Numbered from the stretch's first letter, positions 49,749-61,430 are shown. The stretch: 64,000 nt of DNA from Epiperipatus broadwayi (GCA_028023455.1 JAQFVV010012992.1:124001-188000), one strand, 5' to 3'. The notes: a model not told the origin generated them from the letters alone. Program-made: numbers and translations.

Positions 49749-49792
49749 ACCAATATACGTATTTCATGCTAAGCCAGCAATCATCAGTTGGT
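49749..49792 (-). ncRNA. Type I hammerhead ribozyme B (core intact)
   Basis: Minus strand, 471 bp from ribozyme A. Helix I is ACCAA (49792-49788) with TTGGT (49753-49749). The core CTGATGA is 49787-49781. Helix II is TGCT/AGCA with loop GGCTT. GAAA is 49765-49762. Helix III is three A/U pairs with a CG loop. The triplet ATA cuts after 49754. Cleavage here and at ribozyme A would release a 471-nt RNA with ends suitable for circularisation (inference from retrozyme biology). Confidence 0.68.
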
Positions 49793-49982
49793 CCAGATTA
49801 CCATCTCTACACATGTCTTAGGGTGGCCTTTGAGCATTCCATCATCAAATTTTCAATTGGATGGATGGTTGAAGAGTTGGAGTGTGGAGTAGATTGAAGC
49901 CTGTCCATTAAAGTATGAAGACTGGCTATCTTAATATATATCTGAGCACTTATAGCATATATGTGTAGAGATGGTAATCTGG

Positions 49983-50026
49983 ACCAACTGATTGTTGCTG
50001 GTTTAGCATGAAATATGTATATTGGT
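49983..50026 (+). ncRNA. Hammerhead ribozyme relic C (core mutated)
   Basis: The inverted unit repeats the same fold on the plus strand: ACCAA 49983-49987 with TTGGT 50022-50026, TGCT/AGCA helix II, GAAA 50010-50013, AT(G)TAT helix III and triplet ATA. The core reads CTGATTG (49988-49994), so the G8 and A9 equivalents are changed and activity should be lost. Confidence 0.6.
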
Positions 50027-50209
50027 GATTATTTATTTTTTCAACATATATGTGTTCGAGTGTATCAGTGTTATGAGATAGAGTGGAGAGTGGTGGGTTG
50101 TGTGAAAGTCTGTGCTCATATACCTTAGTATTATTATGTAATCTAATTGTTGTTGTTGCATTTTTATAAATATTCTTTAAAATATGACAATATCCTAAAC
50201 GTTGCAAAT

Positions 50210-51760
50210 GTGTAGAACAACATTTTGGAATTTGTAAGAAACTTATTTCTGCAATAAAAAGAAAATATAGAATTATTACTAAAATAACAGATAGCTTTAT
50301 GAAATGTTTGGAGGAATTCTATAAAAAATTATATAGCAGTAAAGAACAAAAAAACAAAACAGAGTATTCCTTACAATTATTATAACTTCTGAATTTCCAA
50401 GCATTTTAAATGAAGAAATAGAACATGCAATTAAATTTATGAAGAAAGTAAAAGCTCTAGATAATGATGAAATTATAATTGATGATTTAAATGACACAGT
50501 TGAAAAATTGCTGGCAAAGTTATAGACAAATCTCTAAATAATAAAGATGTAACAAATAATTAAAAAATATAGTAATAATATTGATATTTAAAAAAGATGA
50601 TAAAAAATATATTAAAAATGACAGTCCTATCCATCTTTTACCGGTTCTATATAAAAATTTTACCAAAAAAAATAACAACTCGTCTACAGCAAACTTTGCA
50701 TTTTAACCAATCAAAAGAACAAACTGGATTTGAAAATAGTTTTAGTACCATAAATCACATCCAAATAATGAGAGAAGTTATAGAAAAGATAAAATAATAT
50801 AAGTTGTCATTATGCTTTGGATTTGTAGATTATGAAAAAGCTCTTGATTCTATGAATATTTCTGCAATGATTAAAGCATTGGATTATTAATATATAAACC
50901 TGGGATATTTTCATATTTAGAATAATATTTATCAAAATGCTACAGCAATTATTAAATTACATGGTAATATTAAGAATATTAACACTGAGCTGGGTATATG
51001 ACAGCATCACACTGTATCCCCAATCTTTTTACAGCAGTTTTACAAGAAGTATTTTGTGGATTAAAATGAGAAAAGTAAATGGAGATCATTTAAATCATCT
51101 AGATTTTGCAGATGCTGTAGTTGTTTTTGCAAATAATGCTTCACAGATTCAGGAATTGTTGCAAGAGTTATCAGATGAAAGTGAGAATGTAGGTTTAAAT
51201 AGTAAGAATACTAAAGTAATGGTCAATGGATTTTCTAAAAAAGAAAATAAAGATTGATAATTCTGAATTATTAACATCTACAAATATCTTGATTAGATTA
51301 CAAACACAGATGGAAACATAATAGATGAAATTAATTCTATGATTAATTTAGACAGAACATGCCTTTGGGTATTTAAAAAAAATGTTTTTAATAATAAATC
51401 TGAAACTTAAACACTTAACAGGATAGCAATAGAGAGACTTCAAATCACACACTGAAGTATGGAGAAATTTGTTTGAAGTAACAAGAAAGGATTGAAAATG
51501 AAATACATATATGAGAAAACAAACAGGTATTATTGACATCATTGAAAGAATTAAGAGACTGAAATGAAGTTGGGTTGGACATATTTCTAGAAGAGATGAT
51601 AATAGATAGATAGTTGAAATTCTAAACTGGATCCCAAGAGATTATAAAAGTCTTAGAAAGAGACTAATGTGAAATGGATGAATGAAATAATGAAGTTTGT
51701 TGTATGATGTGAAGAAGAGAGAATAAAGATTGGAGAAATTGGATTAAACTTAGAGAGATC
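50210..51760 (+). pseudogene. RTE-type LINE, reverse transcriptase and C-terminus (continues 46664 piece)
   Basis: In shifted frames: KCLEEFYKKLYSSKEQKNKT, AIKFMKKVKALDNDEIIIDD, FYRFYIKILPKKITTRLQQT, EQTGFENSFSTINHIQIMRE (RT fingers) and LCFGFVDYEKALDSMNISAM (catalytic Asp region). Then come KVNGDHLNHLDFADAVVVFA, with the FADD box decayed to FADA, and IQELLQELSDESENVGLNSK. The C-terminus has KLGWTYF and NSKLDPKRL-like remnants. Stops throughout. It is the 3' part of the plus-strand RTE begun at 43640. Confidence 0.8.
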
Positions 51761-51799
51761 TTTATCCTTTAGTAGATAAATTCTTCTATAAGTTTTATA

Positions 51800-52735
51800 T
51801 AAAAACTTAACTGAAACTATTACAAATTTTTTAGAAGAACTTTGGATTCAAATTAAATCAAAATAATGATTTGAATTTAAAAAGTATTTCTACCATAGGA
51901 AATCCATCTAAAAATTAAGAGAAGTTGTACAAAGAAGTAATAATTTATGAATGTCATTTTGTATAAAATGTGTAGATTATAAAAAGACATTTGATTTTAT
52001 AAACACTTGTATAGTGAGTAAAACATGGAACCAGAATGTTGAGAAATTCTAAAAAATATGAAAATGAATCAGCAGTGTTCACATTAGTATAAAGGTTCAT
52101 GATAGAGAATTCATTTTTTCTAAACTTTACGGCAAGTTTGCAGAAAGGATTTTGTGCACTAAAATATGAAGTATAAAATAAATGAAAATTACTTAAATTA
52201 TCTAAATTTTTGCAAATGCTGTTTTTCTTAAATTATACTTCAGAATTGTGGAGTGTATTACAAGAGCTATTATATATATGTATGAAAAAAGAGCTGAAGA
52301 TAAACACTAAAAAAGACTAAAATAATGTTCAGTGGTTTGTCAAAAAAGAGGAAAAATAAGGAATTATACTAATGACAGAAATAATATTTAAACACATTAC
52401 TAATATAGATGAAAATATATATTTGGATGGTCATTTAATAGAAATAACTTATTATTAAAAGAAAATAAATATGCATATGTATTTTAAAAAGATAGTATTC
52501 TAATTTTTTTTGTCAGTAGTCATCAATAAATCTGAAAATTATGTACATGATAATGTAAAAGGAGACAATAGGTGGGTAATTGAAGTATTAAAATTGAAGA
52601 TACTTAGAAAAAACCCGCAAACAAGGTGGAAAGATAAAATAAAGAAGTTTGAAATAATATATATAGAAAAGTAATTTGGGTTCAAAAAGTGGATTAAACT
52701 TATTGAGACTTTAACCATATAATATATTAATGGAC
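51800..52735 (+). pseudogene. Second plus-strand RTE fragment
   Basis: More eroded than its neighbour: KLREVVQRSNNL, MSFCIKCVDYKKTFDFINT, KTKIMFSGLSKK, VIEVLKLKILRKNPQTRWK and IKKF are readable in different frames and follow RTE order from RT fingers to C-terminus. It lies directly behind the first copy. Confidence 0.65.
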
Positions 52736-53145
52736 ATTAAAAATGATAATGTTAATAATGATATTCCATTCATAATAATCCCAGAATGATATAATTACAT
52801 ATCAGGTTTCAAACATAACATATCAACAAGAATCATATTACTTCATTTAGGAGTCCTAGATAATAGTTATTTTATAAAATTAATTTTGTAAAATAATATA
52901 ATAAAATTCAGTGTTTTAGAAGTACAATATATATTGTCAAATGATTAGAAAAAAGAAAATGGTTATACACTGAGTTCCATTAACAAAAAAATCTTATAAA
53001 ATAAAAATCAAATGAAGTTAAAATTCATTAATTAATTAACATACCTTTAAAATGAGTATGGACATTCTAAATCCAGAAGAAAAAACACAAGAATAGAAAA
53101 AAGCCAAAGAATAAAAAGTTATACATTATAATGGACGGATAGATT
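52736..53145. other. Intron 3 segment: nothing recognised
   Basis: AT-rich; no supported feature. Confidence 0.5.
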
Positions 53146-55220
53146 TAGTTTTAGAGTCTGGCTGTATCTGCTGTACAAGGGCGCCACCAGGCCATTTGAA
53201 CCAGGAATATTTATATAGTAGGCAGATATGTATTGTTAAAGATCTAACTTTATTTTATTATAATTATATATTGACCATTAGCCCTTGCCACTAGCTCAAA
53301 GAGTAGCAGAGGTTTAAAATATATTTATTAAAATATATTTTTAAAAAAGATAAAAAAAAAAAACTAAATCACTGCCACTACTAATAACACTAAAGATTTT
53401 TACGTATATATAACAACAAATTTGAAAAATAATTACTAAAAAAAAATGCTTTAAGTTTCATTATTTTTTTTTAACTTTAAATTTTAATCTTAGAATGTTG
53501 AGCATAGATAGGCTACCCAGATTAAGCACTTGAAAGATTTTCGAAACATTTGATTCCAGTCTAAAAGTCCGCAGCCACACCGACACTCACTTCCCAATAT
53601 ATAGATGCTACCACTGCAATGTGAACATGTTGGCATAAAACCATGCTGACAGGAGCAGCTGTAGCGGGTGATATTATTTAAAGGATATGATCCTCATCCA
53701 GTACAGAATGTGTGTCTGTCTGGCAAAGGAATCATGTACACAAAATATTAAAGAGAAATGCTACTTATGGATGGTAGTGCATCTATTTTGCTGACTTATA
53801 GTCCCTATCCATAGAACTAAAAGAGGCCAATGTTATGGGAAGTACTCCATACTCCTTTCAATGCAATGACTACATCTTTGGGGTCATGCATTCAGTTGGG
53901 CACGTTGCCCTGTATGATAACACACTTTACATTACATTGATATAAACATCCATATATCCCTCCACCAGCATTGACACAACTATTAAACAAATAGTCTGAA
54001 ATCAAAACCCCTTTAAACTAACATACACTTAAACGAGTCTAAGCAGCGATCTACACCCAACTTATATTTAAGTCAATTTAATAATTTAATTTATTCTTTA
54101 AAAAAAATATTTAGTTTCAGGTATTAAACTTATTTTAAAATCAAATAAAGCATTTGATCTACTTTAAAATCCAATAATGCACAAATAATGATATGCATTG
54201 ATTTTATCTTTAAATTTGTTTGCAATCGCAAACTCCTGCCCTATTACCAACAGATCTTATATTAAGTATAAAAAATATATATAATACATATTTTAAAAAG
54301 ATTATGTTTTTAACTTTTAGATAAGACTTTTAAAATTGCAAAGTTTATAAAAGAAAGTTCAGATTTGCTCATGTGAGAAAGTCTATACTCCATATTTAAA
54401 GGAAAATAAAGTTCGGAGATTATAAATTAATTAAAGAGAGTTTATGGTTCATTTTTATCATTAATTATTTATACTTTCCTTTCTCCAGGCTTGTTCCTCA
54501 TGATGAAGATATGAGTTTACGCAGGAGCCATTTCTTGCGGACGATGATTTATGAAGATGGTTCTGGTGGTTCGATCCTGGGATACACGGAAATGAAAACT
54601 GCCTTCGGCTGGCCAGTCTGAGGAAAGCATGATTAAACAGATTACATTTTGATACCGGCAACAATAACTCAAGTTTCTTTTCTTTTTTAATGACGACAAA
54701 CGAATTCAAAAATTTTAATCCTCTAATTCTTTTGAATTTCTCCTTTTATAGTCCTGAAGCATCTTATCTAGGAATGCTTGGATCCATCTGACATATTTCA
54801 TATATGTATTTCATTGGTTCTGTGGTTAAGTAGATTTTTCCTCTGTGGTCTGTGTATATATCTTGGGCGAGAAAAGCAAGTCTTTTGTTTCTATCTTTTG
54901 ACTCTTATCTATTTCATAATAATCTTTTTAATGATTATTTTGCCCTAAGAACCTGTTTGTAATTTTATTTTTGTCAAAAACTCTCTTCATTATTTTTAAG
55001 ATTAAAAGGTTTTTATTATTGTTTTATTTTAAGATTAGAATCTTTGCTTAGATTCTATAAATTCTTTATTTTATTTTCAATATTTAAACGAAACATATTT
55101 AATAAATTAATAACTCATTATTTGTGCATTTTGAACATTTAGCTCATTATTAGATATCTACAAAAAAATTTAAGTACCAAAATTTAAATGTAACGGACAT
55201 ATATATCCCATTACAATATA
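53146..55220. mobile_element. Unclassified ~2.1-kb repeat, copy 2
   Basis: Same orientation and block order as 43926-46663: CTGTACAAGGGCGCCACCAG, CCATTTGAACCAGG, TAGTAGGCAGATATG, TTAGCCCTTGCCACTAGC, AAATCACTGCCACTAC, then a diverged middle, and the terminal palindrome TGTAACGGACATATATATCC..ATTACA (55193-55219). The minus-strand open frame at 54461-54709 has no recognisable homology. It is probably non-coding. Confidence 0.6.
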
Positions 55221-55968
55221 TATATATAAAAGATCAGAATCAGAGTTGGTGTATATATAATTAAAAAATGAAAATGTAATTGAACAAACATAGAAAGAGT
55301 ATAACATTAAAATATTCTACTTTAATTGTCAGGTGGAGAAAAGATGAAAAGTATCTGATCTTTTTATGTTTTTGTACAAGAAATCATTTAAATATGCTGG
55401 TCCAATATCCTTATGTATCATTGAGCACATACTTTTGTCTTATTCTTATCATTTTATTGTAATTATATGCCTAATACCAAATATTATGATTGAATAAAAG
55501 ATATCTTTTTAACTTAAGATTAATACCTAATCTGAATGAAGCCACCAAAATCATCTTCCTGCATGATTGGTAGTTCAAAACAAAAATAAATCTCTGAAGT
55601 TATATATTGAATAAATAAACACAAAACTTTGATAAAGTGCATGAAGTTATTTATATCCAGTTATAATAAATAAACATTTCTTTTTCTAAATAATTATTAT
55701 AAGAAATTTTAATGCTAATTTCAGACTTCAATATGAAATTTAATATTCTTTTATTTGGATAAAATAAATTATCTGATAAGATAGAGATGTTCTATTTTCA
55801 GTAATCAATTTTTAAAAAAAAAATAATAATTTTAATGATTTTTTTTAGAATTGCAAGGAAGGGAGATTCATAAATACTAAAAATTAAACTGTCTTATCAT
55901 AAAAATGTGAAAAACATTTTAGTATATAAACTTTATACAAGTGCACTTTGTAATATAAAAATTCTTAC
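55221..55968. other. Intron 3 start: nothing recognised
   Basis: AT-rich with an accidental open frame at 55280-55462. Confidence 0.5.
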
Positions 55969-56090
55969 TTCTATTTTAAATAAATTAATATCTTCTGATG
56001 AAAGAGGCCACTTTACACATTTAATAGCTACTTCGGTTCCACCATACAATCCTTTATAAACTCTAGAAAATACCCCTTCTCCAAGAAGAT
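55969..56090 (-). CDS. Kinase gene exon 3: glycine loop, VAIK lysine, start of helix C
   Basis: A 122-nt exon from a TTTTACAG acceptor (AG at 56092-56091) to a GAA/GTAAGA donor. It encodes DLLGEGVFSRVYKGLYGGTE, VAIKCVKWPLSSEDINLFKI and E. Visible landmarks are the nucleotide-binding loop G-E-G-V-F-S-R-V, the ATP-anchoring lysine in VAIK, and the acidic residues that begin helix C. All canonical residues of subdomains I and II are present, so this end of the catalytic domain looks functional. The exon ends in phase 0 and joins exon 4 in frame, giving ...FKIE-TNLLLEVRHP..., the expected helix C to beta4 transition. Confidence 0.93.
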
Positions 56091-56163
56091 CTGTAAAATA
56101 TATACATATAATGGTAATATCAAGTAATAACATTTAATAAAAAAATAAAATTGATTAAATTAC

Positions 56164-56255
56164 CTTTTTTATCAAAGTTTAAGTCATCCATTGAAAGCTC
56201 ATGCCTACGAAGAGGGTCCTTCTTTTTTAAGTTTTGAAGACTTTTTTCTACTTTT
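56164..56255 (-). CDS. Kinase gene exon 2: linker before the kinase domain
   Basis: A 92-nt exon with an ACATTAG acceptor (AG at 56257-56256) and a GATAAAAAAG/GTAAT donor. It encodes KVEKSLQNLKKKDPLRRHEL followed by SMDDLNFDKK. The first base completes an Arg codon from exon 1 and the last base begins the Asp codon completed by exon 3. Sequences of the form 'DL.FD..LG.G' immediately before the glycine loop are common in TKL kinases. It was too short for a plain ORF scan and was found by phase and splice-site logic. It is separated from exon 3 by a 73-bp intron (56091-56163), the only short intron in the gene. Confidence 0.88.
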
Positions 56256-57337
56256 CTAATGTAAAATTTAAAAAAAAAAAAACTTATGTAAATAATGCTC
56301 TAATGCAATAAAATTACTAATATTACTAATTTTGAACTGCAACACAAGATTCTGTATGTAAGATAAAGAAAACACTTGTATTAAAGCATTTGTCCCACAG
56401 TGAACAGCTTCTCAAATATGAAATAAAATATTAGTGAATGTCTAATTAGTTTCATGATATAATTTATCAAATATTTTTAATCACCTGTCCTAGAAATAGG
56501 AATCATTTACCCAACTCCAGAAACATCTATTGTAAACTTAACCGAATGATTCAATGAACATTATAAAGTAGTGCTATATCAAATACCAAGATTAATTTCT
56601 AGTGACTGGATTTCATTTATAAAAAGCATTAGACTGCATGTACATAATCAGAGGTCACTATTTGCTTTTTTAATGCTATAAAAAAACAAACTAAGATTTA
56701 AACACCCTGGAATTTTGAACCCAAGCAAACTAATTTGCATAGCTTCATAGATCAAACATTAGCTGATAAGTATAAATTCTAGCAATATCAGTTATATTCT
56801 ACTCTTAGGTAAAATATATTATATACCAAACAATGACTTTTTTAGGTTACTTTCAACAATAATTTACTCTATTTATTCAGGAGCCATCTACTATAAGCTT
56901 GAATAATTAATAGATGTAAGATGGTAGTTTTTTATTTATTGATATATACAAATTTGCTCTGATAAATGGTTGCAAATAAATTTGTACAATAAATGTAAAA
57001 AATGAAACATGGCATTTGAAAAACTGTGAGGGATTTGATCTAAATTAAAAACTTGTTTTGTCAAAATGCAGCTTAAGAATCATCAAGATGTCCTTTCTTT
57101 CCAATGTCTGCAATTGTATGTTTAAAGTTTAAGAATGAGGTCCATTATAATTTCTCATTTAAAATCATAATACATAAGGAAAAGATGAACAGTTAAAAAA
57201 TGATATCAAAATACATCTATATATAAAATATTATAGACATATATAAACTAAGTTTTGATCTAATAGTAAATAAATTTATATATAATCCTTCTAAACACCT
57301 ACCTTCTTTTCATTTATTTCTGCTATCTTCATATACA
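56256..57337. other. Intron 1 segment: nothing recognised
   Basis: AT-rich; no supported feature. Confidence 0.5.
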
Positions 57338-57692
57338 ATATTGCAATTCTAATAATTCTTCTTACACTTTTTCAGCAAAAACTTTTTATTATAATTATTA
57401 TTATTACAATTTCAACTGTACCTTGCAATCTTCATCAGATCTACAAAATTCAAATACATATAACAATACAACCATTACATAATACATTTCATATTTTATA
57501 CAAATAATTTAGAGAATTGATAAATTTGTATAAAATATGAAATGTAATATGTAATGGTTGTATTGTTATATGTATTTGAATTTTATAGATCTGATGAAGA
57601 CTGCAAGATACAGCCGAAATTGTAATAATAGTAATTATAATAAAAAGTTTTTGCTGAAAAAAGTGTAAGAAGAATTATTTGAATTGTAATAT
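57338..57692. mobile_element. 355-bp near-perfect palindrome with hammerhead-core words
   Basis: The arms 57338-57505 and 57520-57692 match for about 165 bases with few differences. TAATTCTTCTTACACTTTTT pairs with AAAAAGTGTAAGAAGAATTA, and CAACCATTACATAATACATT pairs with its complement. Each arm contains CTGATGA (57591-57597 on plus, 57438-57432 on minus), then GACTG/CAGCC-type stem-loop and GAAA. The tail AATAAAAAGTTTTTGCTGAA is shared with the 42521-42990 cluster. No helix I partner is visible. Confidence 0.8.
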
Positions 57693-59386
57693 TAAATAAA
57701 TTTAATAATTATTAAAATAATAAATGTTATTTAATAATCAATTAGATATTTATTGAAAAGTTATTGAAGTGAATAAATACTTTTGTGATATAAAAAATTT
57801 AACCACATATCTATTAAAGAATTTTTCTAATCATTATTAGAAAACTATAGTAAATAGTCTGCCAAGCAAAAATTATAAAACTATTTGTTAATCCTTTTTC
57901 TTTTTTTACAATAATACTAATATAACAGTATTTAGATAAATACTGTAAAAAACAATCTAACAAAGACATAATATATAAAAATAAATATGAGCTATGTATT
58001 TGTGCATTTTATAGAATGAAAGTCATGTAGTACAATGCAAGTTTATTCTCTGCAAGATGTGACCTGGATTTGAATCCAAACCAAGTATTTTTGAAAGTTT
58101 TTGACATTTGAGATTTTTTTTTTTCAAATAGCCTGCTCATCCAAAATTAGTTGGTAAATAGATATTTAATTATTGTTATATAAAAGACAACTATGGAAAA
58201 TTATTTAAATCAAAATTATTTGATAAATGGGTATCTAGTTACAAATATTTAGAAGATAAAACAAATATGAAAAAATATTAAAGTGCTGAGTGTTGCAAAA
58301 GATTTTATATTTGCATATCTTTTATAACATTTACTATAGTTAATTATTTTAAAAAAATTATAATAAATCTCATACACATATATCTATGGTTCCAAAGGAT
58401 TTCACTTTGTCATCAGCTGCACTAGTATCAAATTCTCAGTATTCAATTAATGACTCAATAGTAAACAGATTTACAAGTATATTCTTGATTCTTATTTCAA
58501 TAGCTAAGTGATGTCTTTAAGAACATGAATCTAGGCTAATTGAACTTTGACATTTTTTAAAGATCCTTAAGCAGGCTTATGATTTTTCTTACAGATAGCT
58601 CACCAAATCTGGCTGGAAAGTAGTAATTATTATTAGCTAAAAAATTAAAGTTACAGATTAATCTGGGTTATTAGATATAAAAAAAAAAAAATACAATACA
58701 ATCTTAATTAGTGATGAGGAAATGTTTTATTCTATAAATGTTTTCCAAATCCATGACCCTGTTTGCCTGTGCCTCATTTTAACTTTTCAATACTTAACTA
58801 AAGAATATGTTTATAAAGTATAATTCATGACATTATTTCATATTTATTTGCACAGATATCTTTTTATAACAAATTGACTTACTTTCTATAGGTCTGATAT
58901 ATTAGAGAAAATTATTTTGAAGATAATATTTTAATTGTTGTCCTTTTACTGTAAGCTCAAATGATACAATATTGCATTTAAAACATTATCAAAGTGCATT
59001 TTGTTATCAAGAAATTTCAGATAACTTCTAAAGAATAAGATATTAGAGTTGTAAAATAAGATCATTCATCATATGAGAAAAATATCATCCAAGCAATTAT
59101 TTCTATCTTGGCAAATTTCATAACAATGATCTCAATTAAAATTAAAATTTTTGGATGTATAATTTTCAGCCTGTTTAAATAACTTTTTCTCAAGTCAGAA
59201 AATACTATATAGTCTCAAGAAATAAAGTACAAATGTGTATTAATTGCTTATAACTATGAGCTTATATTGTAAACAAATTAGGTTTTTTATATGCACGATG
59301 TATATAATTTATTTATTTCAGAAGTCATGATAATTTAGATACAGTACTATAAAAACTATTTTTACTTTGCAATAATTAGCAATACA
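57693..59386. other. Intron 1 segment: nothing recognised
   Basis: AT-rich; no supported feature. CTGATGACAAAGTGAAA on the minus strand near 58415 has core-like words but no helix II, so it is not called. Confidence 0.5.
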
Positions 59387-61430
59387 GGCAGTCTCCTAGT
59401 TATAAACTTAATTGGTTCCTGATGTGTGTTTGAAAGTTGAAATTGTTTGTAAATAGATGTCTGTAAAAAAAACATCAAAAACGGTTTTCAAAATACAGTA
59501 TTTATTTTTTATTGATTAGTATCTGGAATTTTGTTTACAAATTTATCAAGAGTCAATTGAATTGTGTTCTTTTTCTTCTCTTGATAAAGAATTCTGTAAC
59601 ATTCTGTATCTATTTCTATTGCCCTTTGTACACGAGATATATGCTCTCCATTGGGATCACATTCTTCCATGATGGTCAAAAATTTGTCAAGATGCATGAA
59701 GGTTTTATTCATATTCTTGATTGTCAAACTCTTAACAATAAGTTAATTATCAAGTTCTTCTTCATTTTGTATTTCATTCATCTCTTGTAGTTTAATCAAG
59801 TATTCATTTGACAGAGGTTCGGAGTGAGATTGTATTAACTCAACAATATCTTCATTAGTGACATCTAAATTTAATTCATTCATTATATTGACTATTTCAG
59901 TTATGATATCTTCAGGAGTTTCTTCAATGTCCATAGAAGCATTTATCATTTGTGGATATATTTTTTCCAACAATCTTTCATTGTTGATTCTCTTATTTCA
60001 GCCCACACATCCCCAATAGTATTTATTGCATTCCATATATTATACCTTTTCCAAAAAACTCTTAGTGTAGGTCCACCTTCCTTGTCAATTGGCTTGATTA
60101 CTTGAGTCATTAATCTTCTCATATACTACTGCTTAAAAGTAGTTATCACAGTTTGGTCCATAGGTTGTATTTCACACAACATTAACTTCTGGATATAAAT
60201 TTTGCAGAGATTTTGGATGTCCAGGAGAATTGTCTAGGAGCAATATTGTTTTAAATGGTAAATTATTCTCACTATAATATTACCTAACAGAAGGCACAAA
60301 ATGATGTGAGAACCAATCTTGAAAAAGCTGTGCAATAGCCCAGGCTTTAGGATTTGATTTCCAAATGACTGGAAGCATTTTTTTATCTTTTCCTTTCAAT
60401 GCTCTAGGATTTTCTGTCTGATAAATTAGCATTGGCTAAAATGTAAAATCATCAGCTAAATTACTTCCAAGAAGCAAGGTTAATCTGTTTTTAGAAGGTT
60501 TATGCCCAGTTGCAACTGATTCTTCCTTTGGTAAATATGTATGTCCAGACATCTTTTTCCAAAATAATCCTGTCTCAACTACACTAAAGACTAGGCATGG
60601 AAAATAAGCTCCATCTTTAATAATATTAGAGAAAGTGGAAATAAATTCACTGGCTGCTTTCTTATTTGCACTGGCACCTTCCCTAGTACATTCAATATTA
60701 TGTAAAAAATATATCATTTTAAATTTGTGAAACTAGCCATTTCTTGCTACAAAATTCAACAGCAGAATCTTCTTTTAATTCTTTCTCCCTTCTTCCAATC
60801 TTCATGCAAACTAAGAGTCTTAGCTTGAATAATTGATAAACTCACTGGGATGCCTTTTTGATGTTGATCTTCAATCTATAGAGCTAAAGATTACTCCATT
60901 ACTCTGCCATGTCTTTTTGAAACAATCTTTGAAGAAATATTTCCACAACTTTTAACATATTCCTTAATTTTGTTGTTGTTTTTCACAATTGTATATATTG
61001 TTGATCAATTGAAGCAAAAGATTCACCATTTTCAGAACGTCTAATTATATCCATTTTTGTCTCGATCGTTTGGGATTTATGAGACCTTGATTTCTTTTTA
61101 GTTGTATCAACACTGCTGTTTTTTTGTTTCTCACTCATGTTTTTAATTAATAAGAATGAAAAACATTCACCAAAACAGAAATATATACAGTGTATATGTA
61201 ACATAATCGCGCACAAACTACTTTTAAAAATAAGCATTAATGAAGACAGTCTGTGATGATGCTAAAAATAAAAGTAATCAATACCAGAGAGATTGGAAGA
61301 TTTACTGCATTTTATATAGGTTTTTATTGTTCTCTAAAATATACTTTTAATTATTTAATAAATTCCAAAGTTTATCTTCCTTTAGAATAAATTTAAATAC
61401 GAACGTATGTAAATAGTTTTTTTTTTATCA
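59387..61430 (-). mobile_element. Tigger (pogo/Tc1-mariner) DNA transposon relic
   Basis: The left end is TA followed by CAGGCAGTCTCCTAGTTATA at 59388, with TGGTTCCTGATGTGTGTTTG. This is the terminal inverted repeat style of Tigger-like families as I know them. A transposase fills 59509-61137 on the minus strand. The right end is eroded; AAATACGAACGTATGTAAAT near 61397-61416 may be its sub-terminal part. It lies in the same orientation as the kinase gene. Confidence 0.75.
59509..61137 (-). pseudogene. Tigger-type transposase, broken
   Basis: The N-terminus reads MSEKQKNSSVDTTKKKSRSH, then a CENP-B-like helix-turn-helix SQTIETKMDIIRRSENGESF. Further along are SVVETGLFWKKMSGHTYLPK (first catalytic Asp region altered to E in 'VVETGLF'; usually DETGLFW), SKNRLTLLLGSNLADDF, LIYQTENPRALKGKDKKMLP and KTILLLDNSPGHPKSLQNLY (second catalytic Asp). 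VWAEIRESTMKDCWKK comes next, and a charged tail with IDTECYRILYQEKKK ends it. Several in-frame stops and shifts separate these blocks, and the ANTTSILQPMDQ region is degraded. Inactive. Confidence 0.82.

Larger units (their letters stand above)
49115..50137 (-). mobile_element. Hammerhead-bearing tandem/fold-back retroelement with ~14-bp duplication
   Basis: The body is 49129-50122. The flanks CCTAGTAATATTAT (49115-49128) and CCTTAGTATTATTAT (50123-50137) are near-identical and lie in a single RTE reading frame, giving certain boundaries. Internally, unit A (from 49131, CTGAAACACAGGCTTATTAT) is repeated directly at 49602 (period 471 bp). The second unit is cut near 49815 and followed by an inverted partial unit C. 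Each unit holds one hammerhead module. The long duplication and tandem units suggest RNA-mediated, target-primed insertion of a multimer. No protein is encoded. Confidence 0.8.
47291..50209 (-). mobile_element. RTE-type LINE inserted in opposite orientation, itself interrupted
   Basis: On the minus strand, LGYCHILKNIYKNATTTIRL (50210-50137) continues after the 49129-50122 insert as VNIVKGIRQDDSISAKLFTA and VLQEVFCGLKLEAKGVKVNG (RT), then QLEEISSYKYLGQIINTDGN and IMDEINHRIKIGWNAF (thumb). After about 850 bp of unrelated sequence (47810-48650) come VLTYGSETWTLNRRAIQRFQ, GHIARRDDNIWTIEILNWIP and RDCKRPKK, the RTE C-terminus. The 3' tail is GATGATGATAATATCATT-like. FADD is lost, so it is inactive. 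Confidence 0.8.

Noticed and set aside
54461-54709. 82-codon minus-strand open frame
   Set aside because: It lies in the unclassified 2-kb repeat, the frame is not conserved in the other copy, and there is no recognisable domain.
58400-58440. CTGATGACAAAGTGAAA on the minus strand as a hammerhead
   Set aside because: No helix II can form between the two core strands and no cleavage triplet with matching helix I follows.
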